Below, piece after piece: positions 8,591 to 18,208 of a stretch of DNA of 64,000 bases. Position 1 is the stretch's first letter. Each line of letters opens with the position of its first letter. The translations under genes were made by a program, and so were the position numbers. The DNA is taken from assembly GCF_900312975.1 (NCBI RefSeq), contig NZ_LT990039.1:1240001-1304000 (forward strand). Reading direction: 5' to 3'. The stretch comes from Massilistercora timonensis. GTDB lineage: Bacteria; Bacillota; Clostridia; Lachnospirales; Lachnospiraceae. The notes below the pieces were generated by a model. That model had not been told where the DNA came from, ran no database searches, and saw nothing but the letters and a program-made list of their open reading frames with translations.

Positions 8591-9435
8591 ATATATGCGT
8601 CGATCCCTTCCACGATTCCTTCTGCCATCTGCTTCTGGAACGCTTCATCCGCCATCTTTGTATCGTCGTGTTCGTTGGTCATGAATCCCATCTCCAGGAT
8701 CATCACCGGGATCTCACTCCAGTTAAGCCCCGTCATGGTATCGTTGGTCACCACCCCCTGGTTTGCGAATCCCGTCGCGTCACAGTAAGCGGCAAGCACC
8801 GATTCCGCCAGGCGGCTGCTCTCCTCATAGAGTTCTCCCACATAAGGGTTGTCCCGGGACATGACAAGACAAAGAGCCCCCTGGGCCGACGGGTCTTCAC
8901 TTCCGTTGGCATGGATCCGCACGCACACATCCGCCCCGGCTTCATTGGCAAGCTGGGCCCGCTCCTTGTTACTGATGGCGGTATCATTGTCCTCCCGCGC
9001 CATCACCACCTGATACCCCCGCTCCTCCAGAAGATCCCGGACCTTCAGGGCAACGTCCAGATTCAGCTGATATTCGGGAAGGTCCGTATAGGCTCCGGTT
9101 GTGCCGCCAGTGGCTTTGGCCTTCATCTCCCCGGATCCCGGCCCGTTCTCTTCTTTCGCGCTCATATCCACATGAGGCCCCTGGTGCCCCGGATCAATTG
9201 CCACAAGAAAACCATTTAACTGCGGCTCCTCACTCTCTTCTGTTTCCTCCCTGTCTGCCTCTTGCGCGTCCCCGGAGAGTCCTGCAGCCACAAGGGCGCT
9301 ATGCGCTTTTGCCACTGCGCCTCCTTCTTCTTCGCCGGATCCCTGTAACCTGGTTTTATAGATGATCCCTGCCGCTGCCGCAAGTTCCAGAATAAGAACT
9401 ACCACCAGCGTCAGGAGAAGCCATTTTCTCTTCAT
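8572..9435 (-). CDS. N-acetylmuramoyl-L-alanine amidase, membrane-anchored
   Basis: This Amidase_3 zinc enzyme cleaves the lactyl-amide bond between MurNAc and the peptide stem of peptidoglycan. The 287-residue protein has a membrane anchor (about residues 5-26), an acidic linker to about 72, and the catalytic domain. Zinc ligands His84 (DPGHQG), Glu121 (LPEYQLNLD) and His175 (RIHANGSED) and the catalytic Glu248 (ILEMGFMTN) are all present. The start is the ATG at 9433-9435, nine bases after GGGGAGG. Another ATG three codons upstream abuts that site and is less likely. The stop lies inside a palindrome. Confidence 0.93.
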   Translation of the reverse strand: MKRKWLLLTLVVVLILELAAAAGIIYKTRLQGSGEEEGGAVAKAHSALVAAGLSGDAQEADREETEESEEPQLNGFLVAIDPGHQGPHVDMSAKEENGPGSGEMKAKATGGTTGAYTDLPEYQLNLDVALKVRDLLEERGYQVVMAREDNDTAISNKERAQLANEAGADVCVRIHANGSEDPSAQGALCLVMSRDNPYVGELYEESSRLAESVLAAYCDATGFANQGVVTNDTMTGLNWSEIPVMILEMGFMTNEHDDTKMADEAFQKQMAEGIVEGIDAYMRTGET

Positions 9436-9612
9436 TGGTTTCATCCTCCCCTCACCGGCTTCTATTGTATCATAAAAACGCGTCGTTTTCCCTCTGATTT
9501 GGAGGAAAATTTCCCCGTTTCTCCCGACCGCCTGCGACACCCTTCGCTCCTCCCCCGTGCTATGCTGTATCTGCCTGGAAAGGGGACAAGTTTAAAATAA
9601 GGGGGTCTTTCT

Positions 9613-9978
9613 ATGGAAAGAAAAGAAAATTCACTGGAACAGCTGAAACGGGAGACCAAAGACGACGCCAAGCTCTATGGCTGCCTTCAGGAACTCCACG
9701 CCCAGGGCGTCCCATTCGAAGAGTTGAAGGCGCTGATCCCGGACCTTAAGAGGACCAGGGAACAGCTGCGCCTGAAGCGGATGCTGGAGAACAACAACGA
9801 AGTGCTCATCTCCATGTTCAGCAAAGAAATGTCCTTCCTGCTGGACGCCAAGGAGCGCCAGGAAGAAGAACAGTTCAAAAAACTGGACCAGCTCATCCGA
9901 CAGCAGCAGTCCTTCCGGAAATCTGCCGCCGAGAGCGGTCCAGTAGAAAAGTTAAAGCGATTATTCCTGCCGACTTAG
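9613..9978 (+). CDS. Unknown helical protein, 121 residues
   Basis: I do not recognise a named family. The protein is soluble, highly charged and almost entirely helical. Residues 1-60 are rich in Glu, Lys and Leu. Residues 75-105 (DAKERQEEEQFKKLDQLIRQ and around it) look like a coiled coil, and the C-terminus is a basic KLKRLFLPT. The start ATG has only a weak GGGGGTC site. Its last 18 bp overlap the 3' end of the convergent dnaB gene, so both stop codons sit within the shared stretch. Codon use resembles its neighbours, which supports a real gene. Confidence 0.75.
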   Translation: MERKENSLEQLKRETKDDAKLYGCLQELHAQGVPFEELKALIPDLKRTREQLRLKRMLENNNEVLISMFSKEMSFLLDAKERQEEEQFKKLDQLIRQQQSFRKSAAESGPVEKLKRLFLPT

Positions 9979-11301
9979 GTTGGCGAACTTGGTATAATCC
10001 GCAAGCCATGCAAGATGAACGGTCCCTACCGGGCCGTTTCTCTGTTTGGCGATGATGATCTCCGCCTGCTTCTTGTATTCCGTGTCTTTGTTGTAGTATT
10101 CATCCCGGTAGATAAACATTACCACGTCCGCGTCCTGCTCAATGGCGCCGGATTCACGCAGGTCCGAGAGCATAGGCCGCTTATCCGGTCTTCCTTCCAC
10201 CGCCCGGCTCAACTGAGACAGGGCTACCACCGGCACGTTCAGTTCCCGGGCCAGCGCCTTCAGGGAACGGGAGATCTCAGAGATCTCCTGCTGCCGGGAC
10301 TCGGAATGCCTTCCCACGCTTCCTGTCATCAACTGCAGGTAGTCGATGATCACCAGCTGGATGTCGTGCTCCAGCTTGTATTTTCTGCACTTGGAGCGAA
10401 GCTCTGACACAGAGATTCCCGGGATATCGTCAATGATCAGGTTGGACTTCCCGATGATCCCGGCTCCCTCGATCAGCTTCTCCCAGTCAGAATCCTTAAG
10501 GTTTCCGGTACGGATAGCCTGGGAATCCACCTGGGACTCCAGGGAGAACAGACGGTTCACCAGCTGCTCCTTGGACATCTCCAGACTGAAGATGGCCACG
10601 CCCTTTTCCTTCTTAAAAGCTACATACTGGGCAATGTTCAGAACAAACGCCGTCTTGCCCATAGATGGTCTTGCCGCCACCAGTACCAGATCCGAGGGCT
10701 GCAGGCCTGATAATTTATAATCCAGATCGTTGAACCCGGTGGGGATCCCCGTCACAGTTCCTTTATTCTTCGACGCCCGCTCGATCCGGTCCAGGGCATT
10801 CAACACCACCTGCCGGATGGGGGTATATTCTCCCAGATTCCGCTTCTGGAGCAGTTCAAAGACAGACTTCTCCGTTTTCTCCAGAATGGCGGGCAGAGGC
10901 TCGTTCCCCGCGTAACAGATATTGGACAGTTCATCATTCAGCTTGATCAGCCGCCGCATCATGGACTTGTCCGCCACGATCTCGGCGTAATATTTCACAT
11001 TGGCGGAAGTGGGCACTGCCGTCACCAGATCCCGGACAAACTCCAGGCTGCTGATCTCCGGCGGCACATCCTTCTCTTTCAGCCGGTCCTGCAAGGTCAC
11101 CAGATCCACCGGCCGCCCCTCGTTAAAAAGCTCCACCATGGAATCGAAGATCACCCCGTAGGCGCTCTGATAGAAATCCTGCCCGCTGATCAGCTCGGAA
11201 GCCGTCAGGATGGCGTCCTTATCCATCAGCATAGCGCCGACCACCGACTGCTCCGCCTCAATACTGTGGGGCATGACCCGTTTGATGAGCGCTTCTTCCA
11301 T
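9961..11301 (-). CDS. dnaB: Replicative DNA helicase DnaB
   Basis: This hexameric helicase unwinds DNA at the replication fork and recruits primase. The 446-residue protein has the N-terminal primase-interaction domain, Walker A ARPSMGKTA at 210-218, the Walker B region LVIIDYLQLM and the C-terminal RecA-like motifs (SQLSRAVEGRPDKRP, LRESGAIEQDADVV). Length is normal and no intein interrupts it. AGGAGGAAAGAAACCG precedes the ATG. It is last in gdpP-rplI-dnaB, a Firmicutes arrangement, and overlaps the convergent unknown gene by 18 bp. Confidence 0.98.
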   Translation of the reverse strand: MEEALIKRVMPHSIEAEQSVVGAMLMDKDAILTASELISGQDFYQSAYGVIFDSMVELFNEGRPVDLVTLQDRLKEKDVPPEISSLEFVRDLVTAVPTSANVKYYAEIVADKSMMRRLIKLNDELSNICYAGNEPLPAILEKTEKSVFELLQKRNLGEYTPIRQVVLNALDRIERASKNKGTVTGIPTGFNDLDYKLSGLQPSDLVLVAARPSMGKTAFVLNIAQYVAFKKEKGVAIFSLEMSKEQLVNRLFSLESQVDSQAIRTGNLKDSDWEKLIEGAGIIGKSNLIIDDIPGISVSELRSKCRKYKLEHDIQLVIIDYLQLMTGSVGRHSESRQQEISEISRSLKALARELNVPVVALSQLSRAVEGRPDKRPMLSDLRESGAIEQDADVVMFIYRDEYYNKDTEYKKQAEIIIAKQRNGPVGTVHLAWLADYTKFANLSRQE

Positions 11302-11315
11302 CGGTTTCTTTCCTC

Positions 11316-11765
11316 CTATGCTTCCTCTGTCACAACCACCTTCAGCCCAACGGTCACCTTGGGGTGCAGCTTCACAGGTACGTTGTGAGTGCCCAGCGTC
11401 TTGATGGTCTCTTTGAGCTGGATCTTCTTCTTATCAATATCCAGGCCAAGCTGGCTTTTGGCTTCCTCCGCGATCTCCTTGGAAGAAACGGAGCCAAAGG
11501 CCTTGCCGCCCTCTCCGGTCTTGATAGACACCTGGATCTGTCCGGCTTCGATCTTCTTGCCCAGCTCCTGGGCCGCCTCATAATTCTCCTGGGCGATCTT
11601 GTCCTCATTGGCTTTCTGCAGCTTCAGATCATTCAGGTTTTTGGAGGTGGCTTCCACTCCTTTCCCTTTCTTCAGGATAAAATTCCTTGCGTATCCGTCG
11701 CTGACTTCTACGATCTGCCCCTTCTTTCCCAGGGACTTTACATCTTCTTTCAAAATTACTTTCAT
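11316..11765 (-). CDS. rplI: 50S ribosomal protein L9
   Basis: L9 binds 23S rRNA domain V near the L1 stalk and limits frameshifting. The 149-residue product has the conserved start [17 protein letters not shown], the long central helix and a C-terminal RNA-binding domain ([22 protein letters not shown]). Its ATG shares one base with the TGA stop of gdpP, so translation is coupled to that gene. Confidence 0.98.
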   Translation of the reverse strand: MKVILKEDVKSLGKKGQIVEVSDGYARNFILKKGKGVEATSKNLNDLKLQKANEDKIAQENYEAAQELGKKIEAGQIQVSIKTGEGGKAFGSVSSKEIAEEAKSQLGLDIDKKKIQLKETIKTLGTHNVPVKLHPKVTVGLKVVVTEEA

Positions 11766-13831
11766 CAGATATCTCCTCCTTCGACCATTTCGTCAATGAC
11801 GCTCTTAAGAGCTGCCACCGCGCGGTCCATATCCGTATAATCAAACTGTGCTCCCGAGGCGTTCATATGGCCTCCGCCTCCCAGACGCTCCATGATGATC
11901 TGCACATTCACTTCATCAATGGAACGGGCGCTGATATAGATCCTTCCATTGTATTCCGTAAGGACAAAGGACGCCTTGATAGCGTTGATGTCCAGAAGTT
12001 CGTTGGCAGCCTGGGCTCCTACGATCGTGGGGCTTTCAATGGCAAGCCCCACGCCGGTGGCGATGGCAAAACGCTCCCGGTAAACTTCCGCGCTGCTGAT
12101 GATCTCCGCTTTCGCCCGGTAAGCTTCCATGTCGTCCCGGAACATCTTGCGCACCAGGGTGATATCCGCCCCATGCCTGCGCAGGAAAGCAGCCGCCTCG
12201 AAGGTACGCACTCCCGTCCGGTTCACGAAGTTGTTGGTGTCGATCATAATTCCCGCATAGAGACTGCTGGCCTCCAGGTTGGGGATCCGGATATCGTCCA
12301 CGATATACTGCAGGATCTCCGAAACCATCTCGCAGGATGAAGAAGCGTACGGCTCAATGTAGGACAGCAGGGCATTCTCGATATTGTCGCTGCTCTGCCG
12401 GTGATGATCCAGCACCACGATGGTCTTGGCGATGTGAAGCAAGTCCTCGCACTCCGTCATCATCGGCCGGTTGGTGTCCACCACCACCACCATGGAGTTT
12501 TCATCCGCCAGCCCTACCGCTTCTGCCGGCGTCAGGAAAAAGTCCGCCGGATAATCCGGGTTGTCGATATACAGATTATAGAGGGGACGCAAGGACGCCG
12601 ACACCTCATTTAACACGATATGGGCGCTTTTTTCCAGCGCTGCCGCCGCCCGGCAGATTCCCACCGCCGCTCCCAGCGCATCCGCGTCGCTTAATTTATG
12701 TCCCATTACAAAGATCTTGTCTTTTACCGTCAGAAACTCCCGCAGGGCCTCCGCCTTTACCCGGGCCTTCACACGGGTATTCCTGGATGTCTGCTCCCGC
12801 TTGCCGCCAAAATACGTGATCCCGTGGGAGTCCTTGATCACCGCCTGGTCTCCGCCTCTGGCAAGAGCCAGGTCGATGGATACCCGGGCGTAGTTGTAAC
12901 TCTGTGAATAAGATTCCGCGCTCAGTCCCAGTCCGATACTTAAAGTCACCGGAACGTTATTCCCGATATTTACAGATTTGACTTCCTCCAGGAGGGAGAA
13001 TTTGTCTTCCTCCAACTGTTTGAAGTGCTGCTTCTGGATGGCGATAAAATATTTATCGTTCTCCATTTTCTTCACAATGCCGTCCGCCCTGGCGATGTAC
13101 TGATTGATCTTACGGTCCACCAGCGCCACCAGAAGAGACTGGCGCACTTCCTCCACACTGTTGATCACTTCGTCGTAATTGTCGATATAGATCAGGCCGG
13201 CCACCAGCCGCTGTTCCTCATTTTCCTTGATGTAGCGGTTTAATTCCGTCACATCCTGAAGGTATACGGCGATGAAATACTCTTCTTCCTCCGGCATCTC
13301 CATCAGCCGCTCCGTCTCGCTGAAGCCCTTCACCGATACCTTCCGAAGCTCCGCCCTATACTCTCTGGCGCCGTAATAGACGTCCATATGGACCACATCG
13401 TTCTCTTCTTTGGGGAAGATGCTCTTATTCAATTCCGGGATATATTTGCTGATGTAGACGTCCCGCTTGGGCTTCCCTCCCAGCACTTCCTCAAACTGGC
13501 TGTTCATCCATACCGCTTTCCCGTCTTCCAGAAAGATGGCGTAAGGCACCGCCAGCTCTTTCAAGAGGGTGTTCTGCACCACGCCGTACTGAGCCGCGAA
13601 TTCCACCAGGTCCTTCATGATCAGCGACTTACTGTACAGATACAGGATCCCGGTCATCACGATATAGATCAGAACGAAGATAAACATCACCGTTCCGGCG
13701 CGCCGGTCGATCCGATACGTCCAGATATTCACCAGCGCCAGGAAGACCGCCATGATCGCCGGCCACTGCATATACATCCTGAGCTGTCCTTTCAGACGTA
13801 TGCTTTTATTTTCCTTTTTCCTCTTTCCCAT
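11765..13831 (-). CDS. gdpP: Cyclic-di-AMP phosphodiesterase GdpP
   Basis: GdpP hydrolyses c-di-AMP, which governs potassium, osmotic and wall homeostasis. The 688-residue protein has two membrane helices (about 22-38 and 46-66) and a degenerate PAS-like region. A GGDEF-like domain follows in which the signature is lost ([11 protein letters not shown] at 255-265). Next comes the DHH phosphoesterase ([11 protein letters not shown] at 377-387, VVVDT, LDHH at 474-477) and DHHA1 with [12 protein letters not shown]. All key DHH/DHHA1 residues are seen, so it should be active. AGAGG precedes the ATG and the stop overlaps the rplI start. Confidence 0.96.
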   Translation of the reverse strand: MGKRKKENKSIRLKGQLRMYMQWPAIMAVFLALVNIWTYRIDRRAGTVMFIFVLIYIVMTGILYLYSKSLIMKDLVEFAAQYGVVQNTLLKELAVPYAIFLEDGKAVWMNSQFEEVLGGKPKRDVYISKYIPELNKSIFPKEENDVVHMDVYYGAREYRAELRKVSVKGFSETERLMEMPEEEEYFIAVYLQDVTELNRYIKENEEQRLVAGLIYIDNYDEVINSVEEVRQSLLVALVDRKINQYIARADGIVKKMENDKYFIAIQKQHFKQLEEDKFSLLEEVKSVNIGNNVPVTLSIGLGLSAESYSQSYNYARVSIDLALARGGDQAVIKDSHGITYFGGKREQTSRNTRVKARVKAEALREFLTVKDKIFVMGHKLSDADALGAAVGICRAAAALEKSAHIVLNEVSASLRPLYNLYIDNPDYPADFFLTPAEAVGLADENSMVVVVDTNRPMMTECEDLLHIAKTIVVLDHHRQSSDNIENALLSYIEPYASSSCEMVSEILQYIVDDIRIPNLEASSLYAGIMIDTNNFVNRTGVRTFEAAAFLRRHGADITLVRKMFRDDMEAYRAKAEIISSAEVYRERFAIATGVGLAIESPTIVGAQAANELLDINAIKASFVLTEYNGRIYISARSIDEVNVQIIMERLGGGGHMNASGAQFDYTDMDRAVAALKSVIDEMVEGGDI

Positions 13832-13910
13832 AGTTACATCCTCTGAAACTTCCCAATAGAAACGATGGATTTTTCACGATATACGTTTGTATTATACCAC
13901 TTCCAGCGCA

Positions 13911-13950
13911 AAAATAAAAGACGGAAATTGCCGCCGCCGCGGCAATCTCC
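13911..13950 (-). terminator. Intrinsic terminator after galE
   Basis: On the minus strand GGAGATTGCCGC pairs with GCGGCAATTTCC around a 4-base loop, followed by GTCTTTTATTTTT. It ends the nucleotidyltransferase-kinase-galE operon. Confidence 0.85.
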
Positions 13951-13976
13951 GCCCTGATCCGGCCCAAGGCCGGGCC

Positions 13977-14996
13977 TTACTCCTCGTATCCGTTGGGATT
14001 CTGGGACTGCCATCTCCAGGCGTCCTCGCACATCTCATCCAGGCCGCGCTCTGCCTTCCAGCCAAGCACCCGCTCTGCCTTGGCAGGATCCGCGTAACAC
14101 ATATCGATATCTCCGGCTCTTCTCGGCTTGATCTCGTAGGGGATCTCCTTGCCGCAGGCCTTGGAGAAAGCCTTCACCATATCCAACACCGAGTATCCGG
14201 TTCCGGTTCCCAGATTGATCACATCCAGCCCGGGGTTGGTGAAGATATAATCTACTGCCTTCACATGTCCGATGGCCAGGTCCACTACATGGATATAATC
14301 CCGCACGCCGGTGCCGTCGTGGGTATTGTAGTCATCGCCAAAAACTCCCAGCTTCGGAAGCTTTCCTACTGCCACCTGAGAAATGTAAGGCATCAGGTTG
14401 TTGGGGATGCCCTTTGGATCCTCCCCGATCCTTCCGCTCTTATGAGCTCCTACCGGATTGAAGTAACGAAGAAGGATCACGTTCCAGTCCGGTTTTGCCT
14501 TCTGTACGTCCGTCATGATCTGCTCCATCATGGATTTGGTCCATCCGTAAGGATTGGTGCACTGTCCCTTGGGGCACTCCTCGGTGATGGGGATGATCTC
14601 AGGATCGCCGTAAACGGTCGCGGAAGAACTGAACACAATATTCTTCACGCCTACTTTGTCCATCACGTCCATCAAAGTCAGTGTACCGGTGATGTTGTTG
14701 CGGTAGTACTCCAGCGGTTTCTGTACGGATTCCCCCACAGCCTTCAGAGCCGCGCAGTGGATCACCGCGTCCACATTTTCTGCCCGGAACATGGCCTCCA
14801 GCGCTTCCGCATCCAGCACATCGCCTTCATAGAAGCGGATGGATTTCCCGGTCAGTTCCTCCACCCGATGAAGAGACTCCTTAGAGGAATTGCACAGATT
14901 GTCGTAAACCACAACCTCATATCCCTGGTTCAAAAGTTCCAGCGCCGTATGGCTTCCAATATAGCCCGCGCCTCCTGTGATCAAGATCTTTGCCAT
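13977..14996 (-). CDS. galE: UDP-glucose/UDP-hexosamine 4-epimerase
   Basis: GalE interconverts UDP-glucose and UDP-galactose, often also the N-acetylated forms. The 339-residue short-chain dehydrogenase-type protein has the NAD site GGAGYIGS (8-15), the catalytic Ser in SSSATVYG (123-130) and Tyr150/Lys154 in NPYGWTK. It follows a NahK-like kinase gene by 12 bp and ends at a terminator. In this setting it probably feeds UDP-GalNAc or UDP-galactose from mucin-type sugars into UDP-GlcNAc or UDP-glucose. Confidence 0.95.
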   Translation of the reverse strand: MAKILITGGAGYIGSHTALELLNQGYEVVVYDNLCNSSKESLHRVEELTGKSIRFYEGDVLDAEALEAMFRAENVDAVIHCAALKAVGESVQKPLEYYRNNITGTLTLMDVMDKVGVKNIVFSSSATVYGDPEIIPITEECPKGQCTNPYGWTKSMMEQIMTDVQKAKPDWNVILLRYFNPVGAHKSGRIGEDPKGIPNNLMPYISQVAVGKLPKLGVFGDDYNTHDGTGVRDYIHVVDLAIGHVKAVDYIFTNPGLDVINLGTGTGYSVLDMVKAFSKACGKEIPYEIKPRRAGDIDMCYADPAKAERVLGWKAERGLDEMCEDAWRWQSQNPNGYEE

Positions 14997-15008
14997 GTCA
15001 TTTCCCTC

Positions 15009-16127
15009 CTAGACATTCATATATTTTTCAACGATCTCCTGCATGGTCTGCCACTTCTTCTCCATGTCCTCCACCAGCTTAAACTGGGTCCGGCACCGGT
15101 CCAGATTGTGGCCTTCCCGGTGGGTCTTGAAGTATACGTCTCCCTGAAGATAATCGGTAAGGAAACGCATCCCGCACTCAAAGGTCATCACCTTGGCCCC
15201 CATGGGCAGAAGCCGGATCTCCTTCTCGGTCAGCTTCCCGCCGCAGCCTTCGATAAAGCCTTTGGTATACAGTTCAAACAGTTCCATGCTGCAGGATACC
15301 TTCGTAAGATCCTGCTCGTCCTCTGCCGCCGTGCTGGCGCCAAAACGGATGGAATCGCCAAAATCGTTCATCGCAAGTCCCGGCATAACCGTATCCAGGT
15401 CGATCACGCAGATCCCCTTGCCGGTCTTGTCGTCGATCATGATGTTGTTCAGCTTGGTATCATTGTGGGTAACGCGAAGGGGAAGTTCTTTCTTATCCAG
15501 CAGTTCGCTGAAATAATCCGCCACATCCTCCCGGTCCAGGACAAACTGGATCTCCTCCCGGACAGAATCGGCTCTTCCCATCACATCGTCCGCCACAGCT
15601 TTTTTAAACACTTCAAACCGGGCCCTGGTATCGTGGAAGCCCTCGATGGTCTCGTGAAGGGTCTCCGCCGGATAACCTGCCAGCAGCCGCTGGAAGTTTC
15701 CGAACGCCACCGCGCTCTCATAGAAATCTTCCGGCTTCTCCACCTGGTCGTAACAGCTGGCGTCGGTGATAAACCGGTAACACCGCCAGTAATCCCCGCA
15801 GGAATCCAGATAGTAGGGCTTTCCCTCTTTGGTAGGGATCACGTTGAGGGTCTCCCGCTCCGGGTCGCCTCCATTTTCAATGATCCGCTCCCGCAGATAG
15901 GCGGTCACTCCCATCACATTTTCCATCAGCTCCACCGGCTTCTTAAATACCTCCCGGTTCATCCGCTGCAGGATCACTTTCAGTCTTCCCATTTCCGCGA
16001 TCTCAAATTCCAGCAGAAATGTATCGTTGATATGACCGCTTCCATAGGGCTCCTGGGAAAGCAGGGTCCCTTCAAACTGAAAATTACTGATCACTTCATC
16101 TTTCTGCTTTTGTGTTACTGCTGCCAT
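15009..16127 (-). CDS. N-acetylhexosamine 1-kinase-like phosphotransferase
   Basis: The 372-residue protein belongs to the aminoglycoside-phosphotransferase kinase fold. YGSGHINDTFLLE (28-40) forms the nucleotide loop, HNDTKLNN (221-228) is the catalytic loop and IDLDTVMPG (242-250) the metal-binding segment. These match NahK (LnpB) of the bifidobacterial galacto-N-biose/lacto-N-biose pathway, which makes GlcNAc-1-P or GalNAc-1-P. The ATG at 16125-16127 has GGGAGGAAG before it and shares one base with the upstream stop. Neighbouring nucleotidyltransferase and galE genes fit a kinase, uridylylation and epimerisation sequence. No GH112 phosphorylase is in the window. Confidence 0.85.
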   Translation of the reverse strand: MAAVTQKQKDEVISNFQFEGTLLSQEPYGSGHINDTFLLEFEIAEMGRLKVILQRMNREVFKKPVELMENVMGVTAYLRERIIENGGDPERETLNVIPTKEGKPYYLDSCGDYWRCYRFITDASCYDQVEKPEDFYESAVAFGNFQRLLAGYPAETLHETIEGFHDTRARFEVFKKAVADDVMGRADSVREEIQFVLDREDVADYFSELLDKKELPLRVTHNDTKLNNIMIDDKTGKGICVIDLDTVMPGLAMNDFGDSIRFGASTAAEDEQDLTKVSCSMELFELYTKGFIEGCGGKLTEKEIRLLPMGAKVMTFECGMRFLTDYLQGDVYFKTHREGHNLDRCRTQFKLVEDMEKKWQTMQEIVEKYMNV

Positions 16128-17053
16128 TACGCTTCCTCCCAGATATGTTTCGGGTAGAGACCCGCTTCTTTCATCGCCTTCAGCGCAGCTACCACCACAG
16201 GCTTGTCTTCCTTGTAGGTGACGCCGTACCATTTGTCCGAAGATTTCAGCACTGCCACTGTAGCCTTCTCCTCGCCCAGCAGACGGCTTACCACTGAGGG
16301 CAGGAAATACTCGCATTTCATAGGATTGGTCTTAAGCCCTTCCTGAAGAAATGCCGGGAACCCGTCCCGGATCTCCTCCAGAATGCTTCTGGAGAATCCC
16401 CACAGATTCATGGATACGGTGGTGTCCGCCGGAACAAAGGTCCAGGTCTCTCCGTCGTCCTCCGTAAATGCGATGCCCCCGTCCCGCTTCTCGATCCGGG
16501 TCCGCTCGTTGATGGCCACCAGCTCTCCCGCCTCGTTCATCTCGCAGATACCCCGGGCCACATGGCCGTTGTCCGTCACCGTCTTGCCAAGCTCATAACC
16601 CACCATGGTGTAGCGGTACTTGTCGTCGTCCTGATGGGTGGCCAGATAATCGTAGATCAGGCGGAAGGCTTCCTGTCCATAGTAATCATCCGCGTTGATC
16701 ACCGCGAAGGGTCCGTCGATCTGGTCGATACAACTTAAGACCGCATGGGCAGTTCCCCAGGGTTTTACCCGGCCTTCCGGCACCTGGAATCCTTCCGGAA
16801 GATTGTCAAGCTCCTGGAACGCGTAGGATACTTCCATATACTTGCCGATCCGGTCACCGATAGCTTCTCTGAAATCCGCCTCGTTCTCTTTCTTGATGAT
16901 GAAGATCACCTTCTCAAACCCGGCCTGCTTCGCATCGTACATGGAGAAATCCATGATGATGTGGCCTTCCTCATCCACCGGGTCGATCTGTTTCAGGCCG
17001 CCGTACCGGCTGCCCATTCCTGCTGCCATAATGACTAATACTGGTTTGTTCAT
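16127..17053 (-). CDS. Sugar-1-phosphate nucleotidyltransferase
   Basis: The 308-residue protein has the nucleotidyltransferase signature AAGMGSRYGGLKQ near residues 10-22 and NADDYYGQEAF for metal binding. It probably joins a hexose- or hexosamine-1-phosphate to UTP. I chose the ATG at 17051-17053, seven bases after GGGAGG; two upstream in-frame starts overlap or abut that site. It is first in an operon with the NahK-like kinase and galE. TATAAT stands at 17080-17085 on the minus strand with no clear -35. The divergent AraC gene is the likely regulator and activator dependence would explain the weak -35. Confidence 0.88.
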   Translation of the reverse strand: MNKPVLVIMAAGMGSRYGGLKQIDPVDEEGHIIMDFSMYDAKQAGFEKVIFIIKKENEADFREAIGDRIGKYMEVSYAFQELDNLPEGFQVPEGRVKPWGTAHAVLSCIDQIDGPFAVINADDYYGQEAFRLIYDYLATHQDDDKYRYTMVGYELGKTVTDNGHVARGICEMNEAGELVAINERTRIEKRDGGIAFTEDDGETWTFVPADTTVSMNLWGFSRSILEEIRDGFPAFLQEGLKTNPMKCEYFLPSVVSRLLGEEKATVAVLKSSDKWYGVTYKEDKPVVVAALKAMKEAGLYPKHIWEEA

Positions 17054-17150
17054 TGCCATTCCTCCCAACATTTGCCTAAATTATAGTACAATCATGTTTC
17101 AAAATCTTTGTCTTATATTTTTCTTAATTTGCACAATCCGCACTTTTCTT

Positions 17151-17179
17151 TTGCTTTTTTCTTCCGCCTCTTATATAAT
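17151..17179 (+). promoter_or_regulatory. Promoter of the AraC-family gene
   Basis: TTGCTT (17151-17156), a 17-bp spacer and TATAAT (17174-17179) precede the start codon by 66 bp. Confidence 0.7.
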
Positions 17180-17244
17180 GAAAGAAAAACAGGGAAACAG
17201 CGCTCTTGCCAGACCAAACCGCAAGAGCCCGGGGAGGCGGATTT

Positions 17245-18162
17245 ATGGCGTATCACGGTGTGGATCTGAAGGATTCCATTTCCATTAAGCGGATCTACAG
17301 CATCCATTATTTTGAATATATGAGCAACTTCTCCTTCGCAGGAGAAAGCCATGATTTCTGGGAATTTATCTTCGTGGACAAAGGCCAGGTGGGCGTCACC
17401 GCCGGAGACGCCTTCACCGTTCTCAAAAAAGGGGAGATCCTCTTCCACGAGCCCGGAGAATTCCACAATGTAAAGGCGGTGGAAGGCATCGCCCCCAATC
17501 TGGTGGTCATTTCTTTTGACTGCCCCGGCGAAGCCATGGAATTCTTCCGGAAACGGCTGTTCAAGGCCGACAGCACCGAGCGAAACCTTCTGGCCAACAT
17601 CATCATGGAGGCCCGGCACTGCTTCGCCTGCCGCCTGGACGACCCCTATCTCCAGAATATGCCTCAGAAGGAATCCGATCTCTTCGGCAGCGAGCAGCTG
17701 ATCCGCCTCTATCTGGAACAGTTCCTGATCCATCTCACCAGGCGGTACCTCCAGCCCTCTCTGTCCCCCAGAGAGATCACCTCCGACACCGCCTCCACCA
17801 AGTCCACCCGGGAGAAAAGCGACGCAGAGATCTTCCGCCGTGTAACCGACTACCTGGAGGCCAACTTAAGCAGCCACGTCACCATCGAACAGATCTGCCG
17901 GGACAACCTGATCGGCCGCTCCCAGCTCCAGAAGCTGTTCCAGAAGAAAACCTCCCTGGGCGTGATCGAATATTTTTCCCATATGAAGATCAATGCGGCC
18001 AAAGAGATGATCCGCACCGGCCGGATGAACTTCACCCAGATCTCCGAGACCCTGGGGTACACCTCCATCCATTACTTCTCCCGGCAGTTCAAAAAAATAG
18101 CCGGCATGACCCCTTCCGAGTATGCCTCCTCCATCAAGGCCGTGGCAGACGGAAGCTTCTAG
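17245..18162 (+). CDS. AraC-family transcription regulator
   Basis: The 305-residue protein has an N-terminal cupin-type sensing domain (HDFWEFIFVDKGQVGV, LFHEPGEFHNV). A C-terminal double helix-turn-helix covers about residues 200-300, with VTIEQICRDNLIGRSQLQKL and the AraC signature ISETLGYTSIHYFSRQFKK. The ATG at 17245 follows GGGGAGGCGG; an upstream in-frame start would run through that site. It is divergent from the nucleotidyltransferase-kinase-galE operon and likely controls it in response to a hexosamine or galactoside. Its TAG stop abuts a copy of the dispersed palindromic repeat. Confidence 0.92.
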   Translation: MAYHGVDLKDSISIKRIYSIHYFEYMSNFSFAGESHDFWEFIFVDKGQVGVTAGDAFTVLKKGEILFHEPGEFHNVKAVEGIAPNLVVISFDCPGEAMEFFRKRLFKADSTERNLLANIIMEARHCFACRLDDPYLQNMPQKESDLFGSEQLIRLYLEQFLIHLTRRYLQPSLSPREITSDTASTKSTREKSDAEIFRRVTDYLEANLSSHVTIEQICRDNLIGRSQLQKLFQKKTSLGVIEYFSHMKINAAKEMIRTGRMNFTQISETLGYTSIHYFSRQFKKIAGMTPSEYASSIKAVADGSF

Positions 18163-18208
18163 TTGGGGACGTGGTATTTTCGAAAATACCCCGACCCCTA
18201 CAATTTCG
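18163..18208. repeat. Dispersed palindromic repeat, copy A (degenerate)
   Basis: TTGGGGACGTGGTATTTTCG is followed by AAAATACCCCGACCCCTA. The left arm matches the family core; the right arm has diverged (CCCGACC for CACGTCC). It fills the gap exactly between the AraC stop and the stop of the convergent MBL-fold gene. Confidence 0.8.

Noticed and set aside
11765-13831. A diguanylate cyclase partner for the EAL protein in the GdpP GGDEF domain
   Set aside because: The GGDEF signature is degenerate (KKMENDKYF), as in all GdpP proteins, and the enzyme acts on c-di-AMP.
13887-16157. A 756-codon open frame on the plus strand opposite galE and the kinase gene
   Set aside because: It runs antisense to two well-identified genes, has no ribosome site and its translation matches no fold. 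High third-position GC in the real genes keeps the opposite frame open.
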